A model generated the notes under the pieces. It saw only the letters and a program-made list of their open reading frames with translations. It was not told the origin of the DNA and made no database searches. A DNA stretch of 64,000 bases from Tubulanus polymorphus (taxonomy: Eukaryota; Nemertea; Palaeonemertea; Tubulaniformes; Tubulanidae), in contig NC_134028.1 of assembly GCF_964204645.1 (NCBI RefSeq), positions 496,001 to 560,000 of the forward strand, given 5' to 3'. A program made the position numbers and the translations under genes. This document shows positions 33,220-50,460 of the stretch, piece after piece; position 1 is the first letter of the stretch, and each line of letters starts with the position of its first letter.

Positions 33220-36080
33220 ATGGTAATTATAGTCTTTCACTTTTTATTTTTGAATAGCTTTGCTCCAAAAGATATTATCACTGTCGAATATATTTTTCTA
33301 AATCCTTTTTTGTCTGTAATTAATGTCAGTTGATTTTCGAATGATCCTTCGAAACGTCGAAATTCCTTTTGGTCACTTACGCGAGGAAGACCTTTCACAG
33401 ATATATTGCGCTTTAAACATTGATTTATTAGATTGAAGGAAAAGTAAATGCTGCATTTGTCGGGGACGGCGAGTCAACAAACGTCCACAATCAGAGAACT
33501 GGTCGAGACGATCTCAGCGTCGAGAAAAGTCAAAGACATCAACATAATACGAAGTTTTCTGTTTGTTTTTACTGCGCTACTTCAGTGACAACGTTAGTCG
33601 TCGCTCTCGTTGTATTTGTCCCCATATACGTAATTTGTGAGTTAAATTTTTTGTTCCACGTGAATCGCTTGACACACATTCGAGAACACGAAATCTTTGA
33701 ATCGCAGTTCTTTGACACCAACAAGTTATTTAATCGCTCTATATCAATTTAACCACTCTATTTTCAAGCATTACACATCAATCGTGGTACTACCTCGACA
33801 TCAACCTTTCATTACCCGAACTACTTATACAAATATCGTCAATATTACAGTTATCGAACCTCGCCTCGACAAAGATTGGCGGGAACCAGTCTCCGCAGCG
33901 GAGGCGGTGAAAGATTCGGTTTGGGGATACGTTGAAGTCCGGCCCGGAGCTCACATGTTCTGGTGGCTTTATTTTGCGAAACCCGCTTCAAACCACATCG
34001 AAAAACCATTTTTTATTTGGATTCAGGTAGAAACGACTTCGATCGATAGAGAGATAAAGAGATAGATATCGTCGCTCATCAATTGCCGAACTAAACTATG
34101 ATATTTCGATGTTTGTAGGGTGGACCTAGTGAATCGGGAACCGGTATAGGAAACATGCTTGAAATGGGACCGTATGATGAGAATCTTATTAAACGACAAA
34201 CATCATGGGTAAACTAGGAGAAGAATTTCATTTTGGTTCACGATTTATGAAATATGAACCCATTCCCAAATAATATTCAATCGAGCTGAATCGGTAATTT
34301 TTCTCTTACGCCTCTTTATTTGATATTCATCTGTGACAGGTTCACTACGCGAGTATATTGTTCACCGATCAACCTGTCGGTACTGGTTACAGTTATGTAG
34401 ACAAACCGTCTTTAATGACTAATTCTACCGACCAAATGGTGCGAGATCTTTTCGTCCTCGTCCAGCGAATCCTTACGACATATCCACAATTTCAAACGGT
34501 TCCTCTGTATATTTTTGGCGAATCTTACGGTGGAAAAATCGCTCCACTTCTCGCCAAATTGATTCATCAGGTACAAAAGTATAACCTCAGATATCGCGAT
34601 TTTCTCATTTTCACGAGGCAATGAACAGATTGAAGGTATTTCTTAATTGTAGGAAGTTTTGGCAAATCGTATGAAGTGTAATTTAGTGGAGATTGTTCTC
34701 GGAGGTCCTGCTGTCCATTTACTAGATATCGTATCGACCTATGGAAACTTCCTCTATTCAGTGGTAAAAAGTTTATACACGGTTAAAAGTAAAACTGAAC
34801 GATGAAACGTTTGGTTAAAACTGTCTAATATTTTATTTTGTTAAGTTGATTTCAAAATCGGTCGGGTGTGTTTGAGTATGGAGGTTTAACCCGAAGACAA
34901 TTGACACTGTAGTTTATGCCATTTTTTGTAGTCGCTGATGGACACGAATGAGAGGGACCATTACAACAACGTAGTTTTTAAACAATTTGAAAGCAGTTTT
35001 CTCGCAAATCCAGCAAATTCCTCCCAGTTACTGACTTCAATATTTTCACAGTTTCCCAAAGACGTCGACACTTACAATTTTCTTACGTGGAACAAAAGAA
35101 AAAGTGATTACAATTTACTCATTCTATATATTAGTCTTCTATATTGAAATGTTTATTATGAGAGCAGTTTAATTCGTTGACGATCAACCATTCTAAAATA
35201 AAACAATTATATCGACAAATTTATACCGTTCAATATCTTTTCAAGAAAGGGCGAAGCAATTGGATGAGCTAATGAATGGAGTTATGAAGCGTGAATTATC
35301 AGTAATACCGAGTCATGTTAGTTGGAAAGGTAACTGTTTCTGATTCCGAGTGACGATCAGGCAGCATTATATATACTTTTATTTCATCACTTGTATTTTG
35401 TATAGAGTATGATACTGATGTCTACTCGACGGAACGTCCAAATATGGCGGTTCCAATTGCCAACACAGGTATAAACATTTTACACTCATTTAAATAAAAT
35501 GATATCATCTGTAATTCTTAGCTCAAACACGCGACGATATAATTTTTTTTTTTGAATTTTTTTTTCAGTCGATTTTATATTGAATTCGACAAATATAAAC
35601 GTGACAGTTTACGTCGGTCAATTGGACATCGTTGTCAATTCATTGGGTATGTCATCATCAACACTGATTTATCTATCCTAAATTTAGATTTTAGAGAGGG
35701 TGACAAAATACACGATATAATAATCAACTATAGAGTGTATTCTTGCCGCCAATGTTTCGTTGATGATTATCACCGTTTTTTTGTCATTACAGGTTCTGAA
35801 AAATGGTTGCATCGCTTAACGTGGCCGGGAATCGAGAACTTCTTCTCCAGTAATCGCACAAGATTGTCCGCTGGTCCGAATCCAGAAGGCTTCGTGAAAA
35901 CTGCTGATAAATTTTCATTCTACTGGATTTTAAACGCCGGTCACGAGGTGACTATCAGAATCCGTTAACTCAATCTAATAACTAATTCATTCATTATTTT
36001 GTTTTATATCATTTCAGGTCCCCGCTGACAACAGTTACGCATCAGAACTTATGATTCGTCATATACTAAATTTGTTATAA
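33220..36080 (+). CDS. SCPEP1: Serine carboxypeptidase, SCPEP1-like, membrane-anchored
   Basis: Twelve exons join in phase to 476 residues: 33,220-33,222 (ATG only), 33,432-33,636, 33,851-34,026, 34,119-34,208, 34,340-34,570, 34,653-34,763, 34,932-35,103, 35,246-35,329, 35,406-35,468, 35,569-35,646, 35,793-35,947, 36,018-36,080. This is peptidase family S10: GGPSESGTG (oxyanion region), FTDQPVGTGYSY, GESYGGK with catalytic Ser220, VGQLDIVV with Asp398, and NAGHEVP with His455. These enzymes remove C-terminal residues in acidic compartments. The length is close to that of vertebrate SCPEP1. Oddly, the N-terminus is a 42-residue polar stretch followed by a hydrophobic segment (about 43-70, TTLVVALVVFVPIYVIF) instead of a short signal peptide, which would make a type II anchor. 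The first exon (ATG|GTAATT) and the weak acceptor at 33,431 are inferred; the catalytic exons are secure. Confidence 0.88.
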
Positions 36081-36714
36081 ACTCGTAAAGCATATTCCGC
36101 TATTCTCCGTATGTTGCGCCAGATTATGGACTCTGAATCTATTTGGTTAAGAATCGATGGTTAGATGTAAAGAATTTAACGGTCATCTCTTCAAAGTCCT
36201 GAAATAGCATACTTACATTATTCCATAGTTTATATAAACGAAGTATCATTTTATATGATTTATACTCGTAATCGTTAACAACTTTTAATCTAAATATTGT
36301 ATGGAAATTTCTCCAAGCTAATAAAACATGTGTAACTTTCAAGTATTTTATTTTCGTCTGTCACGTGGAAAATCGACAAAATCAATTGATGTTTCGAGTT
36401 GGACTAAACGGAGCGCCCTGAACGACAAAACATATGCTTTTTTATTGTTTTACGTGTCGGAATTATTATGAACTTGTTGCCTTTAAACCAGACTGAGTCA
36501 TTGTTCGTTGTTATCGGTAGCTACGTGTTTTTATCCGCAGTCGCGGTGGTATCATCCTCGATCTCTCCTCCAAATATTTTAATGGAAAACGCACATTATC
36601 TCATGTTTAATCGAGACATATCAATTAAATCTGTGAACATAAAATGTGTTTGGAAAATGTTGTTCGATCACTTCGCGTCACCTGATAACGGCGGACATTA
36701 GGAAACGTGTGAAC
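36081..36714. other. Intergenic region between the carboxypeptidase and the protease
   Basis: AT-rich spacer. The 3' UTR of the carboxypeptidase and the 5' UTR of the trypsin gene must lie here. An open frame around 36,468 is not supported as a gene. Confidence 0.5.
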
Positions 36715-38520
<1,806 letters not shown>

Positions 38521-39000
38521 AAAAATCATCGAACATAAAATCTCCATCTTTGTTGATTCATAAGTTTATACGTTCCGCGTATCGTTTTCCTCCGTCCTCG
38601 CTTGCCAGGGGTCCGGTATAGCTTCCACCAGCGCCCCCTGGCCGCACCACGAAGCGTGATTTCATTACTGGTCCTTTCGTGCATGACGTCATATATCAAC
38701 TTGCAAAATACTTCGTTGTTCGGTAAAACGTTCGCTGATTGGTCCATTTAACGGGAAACCAACAGAAGCCTTATGTCGTTTGTTACAAGCGCTGTGATTG
38801 GTACGACCGGTCGGCTAGTAACGACTCCAGATTCGCGAGGTCAAGGAGTTCGGGGAACAGCTATAGCGTAGTGGGTTCGAATCCCTTGACGAGTTGAAGA
38901 TTCCTTCTCCTCGACAGATTCCGATGGCGAAGCGGAGGAAACGCCCTGGAAATCCTGCGACAACAACGGGAAATAAATAAAGAGAACAACGAAGAGATTT
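38521..39000. other. Convergent intergenic region
   Basis: Lies between the 3' ends of the trypsin (+) and UBE2D (-) genes. It contains GTGGGTTCGAATCCC (38,869-38,883), a B-box-like motif with no convincing tRNA around it. Confidence 0.45.
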
Positions 39001-41196
39001 CGGTTGAACAAAGTGTATTTATTCTCTTATCAACAGAAAGAGACAAATCAAATTACTTACAGAGTGAAAAATATCCAGCGTGCCCGACACGTTAGTTCAC
39101 AGAGATACATTCAATCCAGGCCCACTAGGTATTATCTCTTCCATATTCTATTCATCTCCCGACTAACTCCAGATGAATCAAGCACTTTATTATGAGGGGC
39201 GAGGATTTTAAAACATAGCACAGGGGTTTGAGTACTAGAGTATTTTGACTTCTCTTTTAAACGTATATTATTGTACAAATTGAAATGCGTAATGTTATAA
39301 TAATCGGGCTTCTATACTACTGACTAATCTTATATCTTTTAATATTCAAGATTAGATGAATGAACGATTTGAGGCGAGCTTCAAACCCGAAACCGTCCAA
39401 CTAAACAAACCGAAACGCGCGATCTGATCGAAAAGAGTCTCAAATAATTACGAGGTTCTCGGTTTTACTAAACATGTAAAATTGATAAAGCGGTTTGCGC
39501 AGTTTATTGAAGGAATAAATATGTTTTCGGTCAAGGATTTATCTTTGATAATTTCGTTGTATTGAGCGGAATATACCTATAAATATTGAAAGTTTCAATT
39601 CCGAGCATAAACCGACAGTTTCAAGAATTTCGTGCGAGAGTTGAGGAGAAAAAGGGGTTACTGACTACAGATTACGATTGTTTGAATGAACAACAAGAGG
39701 TGGTCTGACGGTTGTCTTTCAATTAGCAATATTCGATTTCTCTAGGCTCACACGCTCGACATAAGGCAGCGGTAACTTACGCGCACACGTAGATGTAATA
39801 AAATATTACTAGTCATGTATGATCGGGAATATAGGACAATCGAGAGAGTGATGAGACATCAGAGTCTGATTTTACTAAATAATTCATGAACAAAAGTCGG
39901 CACCATTATCAAAAAAAGAGAAACAAAACATAACCGAATATCACAAACATTCATTAGTAGATTCTATAGTAATGAATGAGTTACGTACAAAAATGTACAG
40001 AGTAAAATGATTTCTTATATATCGTAATATTCCTTGCTTATTGTATAGAGAGTGACGTCCGCGCATAGAGTTGAAAACTTCTGAAATATTCACTACATCG
40101 ACATTTACATTTGACTCTTTAAACGCGCATTAATTAACTATTCATGAAAAAGAAGAGTGGACAGAATTCTACTGTCACCGGCTGCTAAACTTATACACTG
40201 ATCGTTCACTGAAAATAATGCCTTACTGATGATGAGGCCACGGAAATTGTCTGTGTTTGTCTGGAAAGTACGAACTACGAACATAAGATTGTAAATATTG
40301 TGAACAGGCATTAGTAACTATACTTAGAGGAATATTTCTAAATAAATGCCTATCCCCGATTTAATGTCGATACAGCCAGCAGCTCTAAGTATAATATGTT
40401 TACAACCATTTCATGAATACTTAATTCATTTGAAAAACCAGGACCCAGTTAGTACTAACCTCGACTTACACATGGTTAGTGAAATTTAAACTCTGGCTCC
40501 TGTTTTATCAAATATTATCACTTCATCACTGACAGAAATTACAAAGTTCATCCATATTATTTATCTCTTTCACGTATATTGAATAGTTTAACATCGCTGA
40601 TGACCGAAATAATAAATCATGCATAAATCACTACTTTCTAATCACATGTCTGGAAATAAGAGAGGTTTTTGTTTTTCATTCGGTTCACGGAAAGTTCACA
40701 AAGAGATATGGAAATAAACGACACACGTGAAATAAAGACAAATTAAATACCAAATTTCAATATCTGCCTTCGATCGACAGAGATACCGACCATCGTAGTT
40801 AGATAGGAAAACAAATAGAGACAGGTCGGGACAAAGTATTTTTGTTCATATAATTAGCGACATGTATTTTGAAAGATAAATAGTCGACAGTCTCCGAGAT
40901 ATTAAATATGTTCACTGTTTCATTACAATTCTACATCAGTTCGTGAATCATTCAAAGTGACACAAATATGACCAAGTTTTCGATGAAATATGAGTCGAAC
41001 ATTTAAAATCCCTCCCCGAATAACTGAACGCAGGACCAAGATCTTCCTCATTCAAAAGTGTTCATTGTCCCCGGATGAAATCCTTTGGATACAGAAAATG
41101 ATGTTTCCCCCTACTCATTGTTTTACGTTGAAAATACAAAAATTATCGTTCATTTCATTTTGAGACAAGTTTTTCAATCGACACGATTTATAATTC
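39001..41196 (-). other. Probable long 3' UTR of the UBE2D gene
   Basis: AT-rich, without exons on either strand. The farthest plausible minus-strand poly(A) signal is TTTATT on plus near 39,018, which would give a 3' UTR of about 2.2 kb. UBE2D genes often have long 3' UTRs. A degenerate relative of the copy A palindrome is at 40,439-40,503. Confidence 0.4.
40439..40503. repeat. Degenerate relative of the 109-bp palindromic element
   Basis: CAGGACCCAGTT at the left and CTGGCTCCTG at the right resemble the termini of 10,566-10,674, with a shorter and diverged interior (TTAGTACTAACC). Confidence 0.45.
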
Positions 41197-43369
<2,173 letters not shown>

Positions 43370-44713
43370 TTTGATATCGGAATTTAATGTGAACTTGTGT
43401 ATGGATTGTCTGTTCGTAGGCTGGAACCTTTTCGGGCGTTTTTAGTGAAGTTTCACGGGTTTGAGTCACCAGTTAATATCGGAGTGACAAACAGAATGGC
43501 TGACCACAGGTCAATAGTGACGACTCGATGCAAGGTTCCAAAACCTAGTGGCTCGACTAATTATCACCAGATACCGAACTGATTAATGATAAATATTATT
43601 CCTTCTTCGAAAAGGAATATTTTCATGCCTAGCACTTCATTGCGAAGGGTATATCTGATAAACTGTATTTAGTTATATCTAATTTACTATCTTAAAATCA
43701 TTCGAATAGTTATTCAAAAGATCCAATACCAAAGGGTGGCTCCGGAAACAAGATCCACCCATTTAACCCCTGGCCTCACACATGCCACTCTAGTAAAATT
43801 ATCATTGGATTAATTCTTTTATTTTTAGAGAGATTGATAAATGGATATCCCTCGAATTACAATCAACTCATTTTGGGCACCTATCTATTAACAGTTTGCG
43901 ATCAATAAACAATTGCGTCTAATATATTTAATTGAATTGCATTTGTCTAAGATTGAGATGACATGGTACATTTTGTGAAGAACTAAAAACCTAAAAGAAT
44001 AAAAAAAATAGGAGGGCGAAATAATAGGAATTAAGGCTCGAAAAAGAGTCTCAACTCGTCAAGTGATGAATGCCTTAAAGCCAAACAAAAAAGAGACAGG
44101 AGGTTTAGTTTGGTGAGATAGAAGGTATTACTATTATTGTAATGTAAGAACTGCCGGCCACTGGTCAATCTGTCACTGTCAGTCAGAGTCAGTACTGACT
44201 GAGTCACCGACACCGTATTGTCAAAATAAACTAAAATAAATGAACAACAACTGTCAGTGTGAGTAGTGACACAAGCTGTCACATAAGCTGTCAAACAATC
44301 TGTCAAAGGACTCTCATCAGAAGATGAGATGAGAGATAGATATTAGGGTAGGGGGAAGAGATCCTTCACTTGGCGGTAAGCCGATTCGATCCGATGATGT
44401 TCATCCGGTTTGAATTGGGATTGCACCAAAACCTTGCCACGGCACAAAGATCATTTAATGATATCTGATTGTTGTCAGTTTAAGGCACATGAAGAGGATA
44501 CAGTCTGATCACCTTCCACACGTACCCCACCGGCACTCTTCTCTACAATGTTTGCTGTTACTGTTCCTTCTTTCCGATTAGGCCTAGTGATTCTGTTTTT
44601 GTCCGATGTAAATTCCTGTTTTTATTCTTGGATCTTCCGCCTCTATTTCAGTTAAATTGAATACGATATCAAGAACATCGAAACTCGAGTTGTCCCGGTG
44701 TCAGAGGCTGTTG
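43370..44713. other. Divergent intergenic region between the UBE2D and KLHL genes
   Basis: The two genes are transcribed away from each other, so this region must hold both promoters. UBE2D starts in the context GATATCAAAATGGCGCTT, an AAGATGGCG-like initiator. At 44,180-44,300 there are several CAGTCA/TGACAG repeats. No further gene was seen. Confidence 0.5.
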
Positions 44714-47700
44714 ATGTTAGAAAACGAAGAAATGGAGGACACTATTGACAGTGCTCCGGAGGCTGAACTGGAGGAATCGAGACCGACTTATAAAAATCCT
44801 TTACATACTGAAAAAGCATTCGATGTTTTGAATGTTTTGAGAAGGTTTGTGAAAGCAGGAATGATTAGATAAGAAAACCTCGTTGAAGCTTTAACGCTGT
44901 AAGTTAAACTAGTTATATATATTTGTTGTGTTTTCAGGCATCATCAGTTATGCGATGTTGTATTAGTCGCTGATAGTGTTGAAATTCCGGCTCATAAAGC
45001 AGTTTTAGCGGCCTGTAGCCCGTATTTTTATGCTATGTTTACCGGTGAACTGACTGAAGCTAAAGCCGATAGAATTGTGCTGCGTGAAATCGATGGTAAA
45101 GCTCTCAGTCTCCTTATTGACTTCGTTTATACATCAGAAGTTCACGTTACTGAAGAGAATGTACAGGTAATTTCATCGTGTTTCCTATTGACTTTATGAT
45201 TCTAGGTCTGTGTTTTTCCTTTTTAGATCGTGTTTAATTCAGCTGTGAGAATATTCTATTCAATTACAGATACTTCTTCCAGCCGCTAATCTCCTACAAT
45301 TGGTTGAAGTTCGAGACGCTTGTTGTGATTTTTTACAATCTCAACTTCACCCTAGTAACTGTTTAGGGATTCGTGCGTTTGCTGATCTTCACGCGTGTAC
45401 AGATCTACTGCAGTATTCACAAACATACGTCGAACAGCATTTCAGGTGATTGATTACTTATTACACATCGGATTATTGTAATTGCGCTCGTAGATTTCTG
45501 ACGTTTCAATTTATGGATTCGTTTCTTTATTGTTTAGCGAAGTAACGGCTCACGAAGAATTTCTCACGAGTCCCGTGTCTCAAGTTTGTAAATTGATTGC
45601 CAGTGATAGATTGAGTGTTACGTCTGAAGAACAGGTTAGTGAGAATCTGCTGCAGCCAAACATAGAATTCAATGAATCTGTTGCCTATATTTATTTTATC
45701 ATCATATTTATTATTGACAGCGAACTGATTATAAGATATGAAAAAAGAACCCTGCCCCTTGCCATTATAGGCTCCGCTGGTTGAACAAATAATTTCAAAA
45801 TATATATATGATAACAAAGTGACAAAGGAAATAGAGGAATTACAAAAAAGCAGCACTCTGCAGAAATCAAAATGTTGCCTATATCCGTGATAAGTAAAGT
45901 GTTATTACAATATTGTAGGTATTTGAGGCGGCATTAAGCTGGATAAACCATGATCTGAACAATAAAGGGCATCATATCGCTGAACTTCTCGAGCATGTCC
46001 GTCTGCCCTTATTGTCGCAAGAATTTCTCGTACAACGCGTCGAAGAAGAACCTCTCGTTAAATCAAACTCTCAATGTAAAGATTTCCTCATTGAAGCTAT
46101 GAAATATCATTTATTGAAAGGCGATCAAAAGTCATTGTATCGAACTCCTAGAACTCAACCGAGGACTCCAGTTGGTTTACCTAAGGTAAGACGAAATTGC
46201 TTGCGCTGTGTCTCCTGACTCCGAGGTTTCATTTTGGAGATTCCATCATTAAAGTCAAAATCAAACTTTCCGCAGTGATGGCCAAGAATAGTCTTTGTTT
46301 GGTCTTACCGGTAATTTGTTAAATCGGCCTAATAACAAAAATAGATGGTCTTAGATATGGATATAAGCTTTGATTCTGGAACTAAAATTGATCTTCAAAA
46401 GGTGTTATTGGTAATTGGTGGTCAAGCGCCGAAAGCTATCAGAAGCGTCGAATGTTATGATTTTAAAGAAGAAAAATGGAAACAAGTCGCTGAAATGCCT
46501 TCGAGGAGATGTCGCTGTGGTATGTTCCTGTATATAATTCTTGCATGACAGAACTGTTATTTCGAGTTTTATGAAAATGTTGATTATTTGTGAAGGTGTT
46601 GCTGTTATGAATGGTTTAGTTTATGCAGTCGGAGGATTTAATGGATCATTAAGAGTTCGTACGGTCGATGTTTATGATTCTAGTAAGGATCATTGGTCAT
46701 CGATTCCCTGTATGGAAGCTAGGAGAAGTACACTGGGAGCAGCGGTTCTTAATGATACGATTTATGCAGTCGGTGGATTCGATGGATCTTCAGGTATCCA
46801 TATCCATTCTATATATAGTAAATGTCCTTTAAAATTCCACTGTTTGGACCAATGGTGTTATAATGAATGCTGTTTCCATTGGATTTGTATTAGATTGAGC
46901 AAATTTGTTCTCTGGAAAATGGCATTAAGTGCAGTGGCATTTGAAAGGATGGTGTTATAACAATACTTTGATTGTAATCGTCGTGAATTGATAAACATTT
47001 AATAAAATAAATCACTGATGATGATGTAGTTTTAACCGTAACCTCGACTATATTATATTATCTGTGTAGGTTTAAACAGTGTTGAGTGTTATAATGCTTT
47101 AATCGGTGAATGGAAAATGGTAGCTTCAATGAGTACAAGGCGAAGTAGTGTCGGAGTTGGAGTGGTTGGAGGTACGAGGTGTTTGTCTCTTGTTATGTTT
47201 ATATTTCTCTATTTACTGAGTTATCAACTCTGTGAGCTTTGTCAATATTTTTCATACAAGTTTGAATATGTTTGCAGGTTTTCTATATGCTGTTGGAGGT
47301 TATGACGGTCAATCGAGACATTGTCTGAGTACTGTAGAGTGCTATAATCCAGAGACTGATACCTGGACGGCAGTTGCAGAAATGTCTTGTCGTCGCAGCG
47401 GAGCTGGTATGTTCTTTCTCAACTTATTGTTACGGGGCAGCAACTCGAGGCTCAGTTGCTATTCTAAATCTTTAGTATATTGAATCGCCGACTCCGGGCT
47501 CGGTCACGCAAACATAGCTATAATCTAAAACAAGACTAACCTGTTAGTTCCAGCTGATTAAGGCTCGATACAAGGTGAATATTTGTAATTTGTAGGAGTT
47601 GGTGTTTTGAATGGTATGCTGTATGCAGTCGGTGGCCACGATGGTCCTCTAGTCAGAAACAGCGTCGAGGTTTATAATCCTGAAACGAACTCATGGTCTA

Positions 47701-47985
47701 AAGTAGCGAATATGCATTTGTGTCGACGGAATGCTGGTAAGTATTATTTGAGGCTTCCAGCTATGCAGCAACGCTTTAGAGACATCTCACTCTTTACCGT
47801 TTAATACTTCAGGTGTCGTAACGCAAGAAACTCATCTGTACGTTGTCGGCGGCGATGACGGTTCATCGAATTTATCATCGGTCGAAGTTTACGATCCGAA
47901 GAAAGATGAATGGACAATGTTACCGCATACAATGATGACTGGACGAAGTTACGCAGGTGTCGCAATCATTGATAAGTGTTTGTGA
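44714..47985 (+). CDS. KLHL2: Kelch-like BTB-BACK protein, KLHL2/KLHL3 type
   Basis: Eleven exons join in phase to 586 residues: 44,714-44,844, 44,938-45,166, 45,270-45,445, 45,538-45,634, 45,919-46,185, 46,402-46,519, 46,596-46,793, 47,070-47,171, 47,278-47,406, 47,596-47,736, 47,813-47,985. The BTB domain (about 50-165: [20 protein letters not shown]) and BACK domain (about 170-270) bind CUL3. Kelch blades follow from residue 301 ([75 protein letters not shown]). The match to vertebrate KLHL2/KLHL3 is strong across the kelch part, and the length fits KLHL3 (587). Such adaptors recruit substrates (WNK kinases in vertebrates) for ubiquitination. Start: ATG at 44,714; a longer frame upstream lacks an ATG. 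An alternative acceptor at 46,344 would insert 19 residues before the kelch domain. Confidence 0.95.
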
Positions 47986-48020
47986 CAAATAACAAAAACT
48001 CAAGCAAATTTAGTCTAACG

Positions 48021-48884
48021 AACTCAACTAAACACATGTAACTAGAAGTGAACTCAACCTAACACGCGTTACTAGAAGTGAACTCTACCTAACACGCGTT
48101 ACTAGAAGTGAACTCTACCTAACACGCGTTACTAGAAGTGAACTCTACCTAACACGCGTTACTAGAAGTGAACTCTACCTAACACGCGTTACTAGAAGTG
48201 AACTCAACCTAACACGCGTTACTAGAAGTGAACTCTACCTAACACGCGTTACTAGAAGTGAACTCTACCTAACACGCGTTACTAGAAGTGAACTCAACCT
48301 AACACGCGTTACTAGAAGTGAACTCTACCTAACACGCGTTACTAGAAGGGAACTCTACCTAACACGCGTTACTAGAAGGGAACTCTACCTAACACGCGTT
48401 ACTAGAAGTGAACTCTACCTAACATGCGTTACTAGAAGTGAACTCTACCTAACACGCGTTACTAGAAGGGAACTCTACCTAACACGCGTTACTAGAAGGG
48501 AACTCTACCTAACACGCGTTACTAGAAGTGAACTCTACCTAACACGCGTTACTAGAAGTGAACTCTACCTAACACGCGTTACTAGAAGTGAACTCTACCT
48601 AACACGCGTTACTAGAAGTGAACTCTACCTAACACGCGTTACTAGAAGTGAACTCAACCTAACACGCGTTACTAGAAGGGAACTCTACCTAACACGCGTT
48701 ACTAGAAGGGAACTCTACCTAACACGCGTTACTAGAAGTGAACTCTACCTAACATGCGTTACTAGAAGTGAACTCTACCTAACACGCGTTACTAGAAGGG
48801 AACTCTACCTAACACGTGTTACTAGAAGTGAACTCTACCTAACATGCATTACTAGAAGTGAACTCTACCTAACACGCGTTACTT
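48021..48884 (+). repeat. 30-bp minisatellite after the KLHL gene, about 29 units
   Basis: Unit AACTCTACCTAACACGCGTT then ACTAGAAGTG. Variants AACTCAACC, AGAAGGG and ACATGCG recur in blocks, showing higher-order duplication. Almost every unit carries the palindrome AACGCGTT or ACGCGT. It begins 35 bp after the KLHL stop codon, so it probably lies in the 3' UTR. Confidence 0.95.
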
Positions 48885-49838
48885 GCAGTAACTTCCTGTA
48901 TATATTAGATTCTATGTAATTTGTGTAAATACAGTTGTAAATATATCGTTTAAATTAATTGAGAAATTTTGCCAGATTTAGAGAAAAGCACAGTTACTAG
49001 ATTTATATATGTATATATATATAATAGACTTATTCAAAATAGATTTTTGTTGAAACGCATGTCTATAGATGTTTAATCGAACGAATATAGCAGGCGATTA
49101 ATTTGTGATGTTGGGACCAACGACTATATTTAGTTTTTTTATTCAAACAGCTTTTATAAAGTTTACAGCTGGTTTTAATCGTTTTTAATGTTGTGTTGTT
49201 CATCGGGGTTGGGTTTTTTGTTCTTCACGTTTTCTAGTGTTATGTCGCGTAAACTCTGTTTTTTCAATTTTTTCTTAAAACCTTATTTAGAATAAGAATG
49301 TGGTTAACGACTTCACAATTTACAACGATGACATTTCGGCGAAAAGTTTAATTAATCAATTTACCTAAAAACGTTCTTGTCTCGGTTTATGGCATTTTTG
49401 TGGCATTTCTTTACGGTACAACAATCTGGTTGCATGTTATTGCATTACCGCTGTGCTCTACGATTCATGTTTGTCTTTATTCTAGTTGAACCTATTCAAA
49501 TTTCTGGCTGTACTTGTTTTAGTTTTAAACAGTATTTTACTACAAACTTCCTTCCATTTACAATTGGTGTTATTGGAGAATACATGTTAAGTTTTAAATA
49601 GCGATAAATCATATCGGGTCAGATTCCGGAACCGGTCTCCAGTCCGGTCTCCAGTCCGGTTTCCAGTCCGGTCTCTGAACGGTTTACTCGAATTGCTATC
49701 ATTTTGTCATTCAAACACGTCTAGAAATATTTGATAGTTTTTACACCGAAATCATGTAAATAACGTAAATAAATGAATAATATATGATAATAATATATAT
49801 TTTAGTGTTGTTTAGTTTTGTATCGTATTCAGCGCGTT
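48885..49838. other. AT-rich region, probably the rest of the KLHL 3' UTR
   Basis: No gene. A small 12-bp repeat (CCGGTCTCCAGT, about 4 units) lies at 49,632-49,678. AATAAATGAATAA at about 49,769 is the best poly(A) signal candidate. Confidence 0.45.
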
Positions 49839-50460
49839 CATACAGCGGTAGTAAACACGTGACCACCGACCCGATCATACAGCGGTAGTAAACACGTGAC
49901 CACCGACCCGATCATACAGCGGTAGTAAACACGTGACCACCGACCCGATCATACAGCGGTAGTAAACACGTGACCACCGACCCGATCATACAGCGGTAGT
50001 AAACACGTGACCACCGACCCGATCATACAGCGGTAGTAAACACGTGACCACCGACCCGATCATACAGCGGTAGTAAACACGTGACCACCGACCCGATCAT
50101 ACAGCGGTAGTAAACACGTGACCACCGACCCGATCATACAGCGGTAGTAAACACGTGACCACCCACCCGATCATACAGCGGTAGTAAACACGTGACCACC
50201 GACCCGATCATACAGCGGTAGTAAACACGTGACCACCGACCCGATCATACAGCGGTAGTAAACACGTGACCACCGACCCGATCATACAGCGGTAGTAAAC
50301 ACGTGACCACCGACCCGATCATACAGCGGTAGTAAACACGTGACCACCGACCCGATCATACAGCGGTAGTAAACACGTGACCACCGACCCGATCATACAG
50401 CGGTAGTAAACACGTGACCACCGACCCGATCATACAGCGGTAGTAAACACGTGACCACCG
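49839..50460 (+). repeat. 37-bp minisatellite with a CACGTG site per unit, about 17 units
   Basis: Unit CATACAGCGGTAGTAAACAC then GTGACCACCGACCCGAT. Copies are almost identical (one G-to-C change near 50,163), which indicates recent homogenisation. Each contains ACACGTGACC, a canonical E-box of the type bound by bHLH-zipper factors. Confidence 0.96.

Noticed and set aside
38860-38890. GTGGGTTCGAATCCC as part of a tRNA gene
   Set aside because: Only the B-box-like core is present; no cloverleaf could be drawn.
48021-50460. CRISPR-like direct repeats
   Set aside because: Units are contiguous with no unique spacers, and the DNA is eukaryotic.
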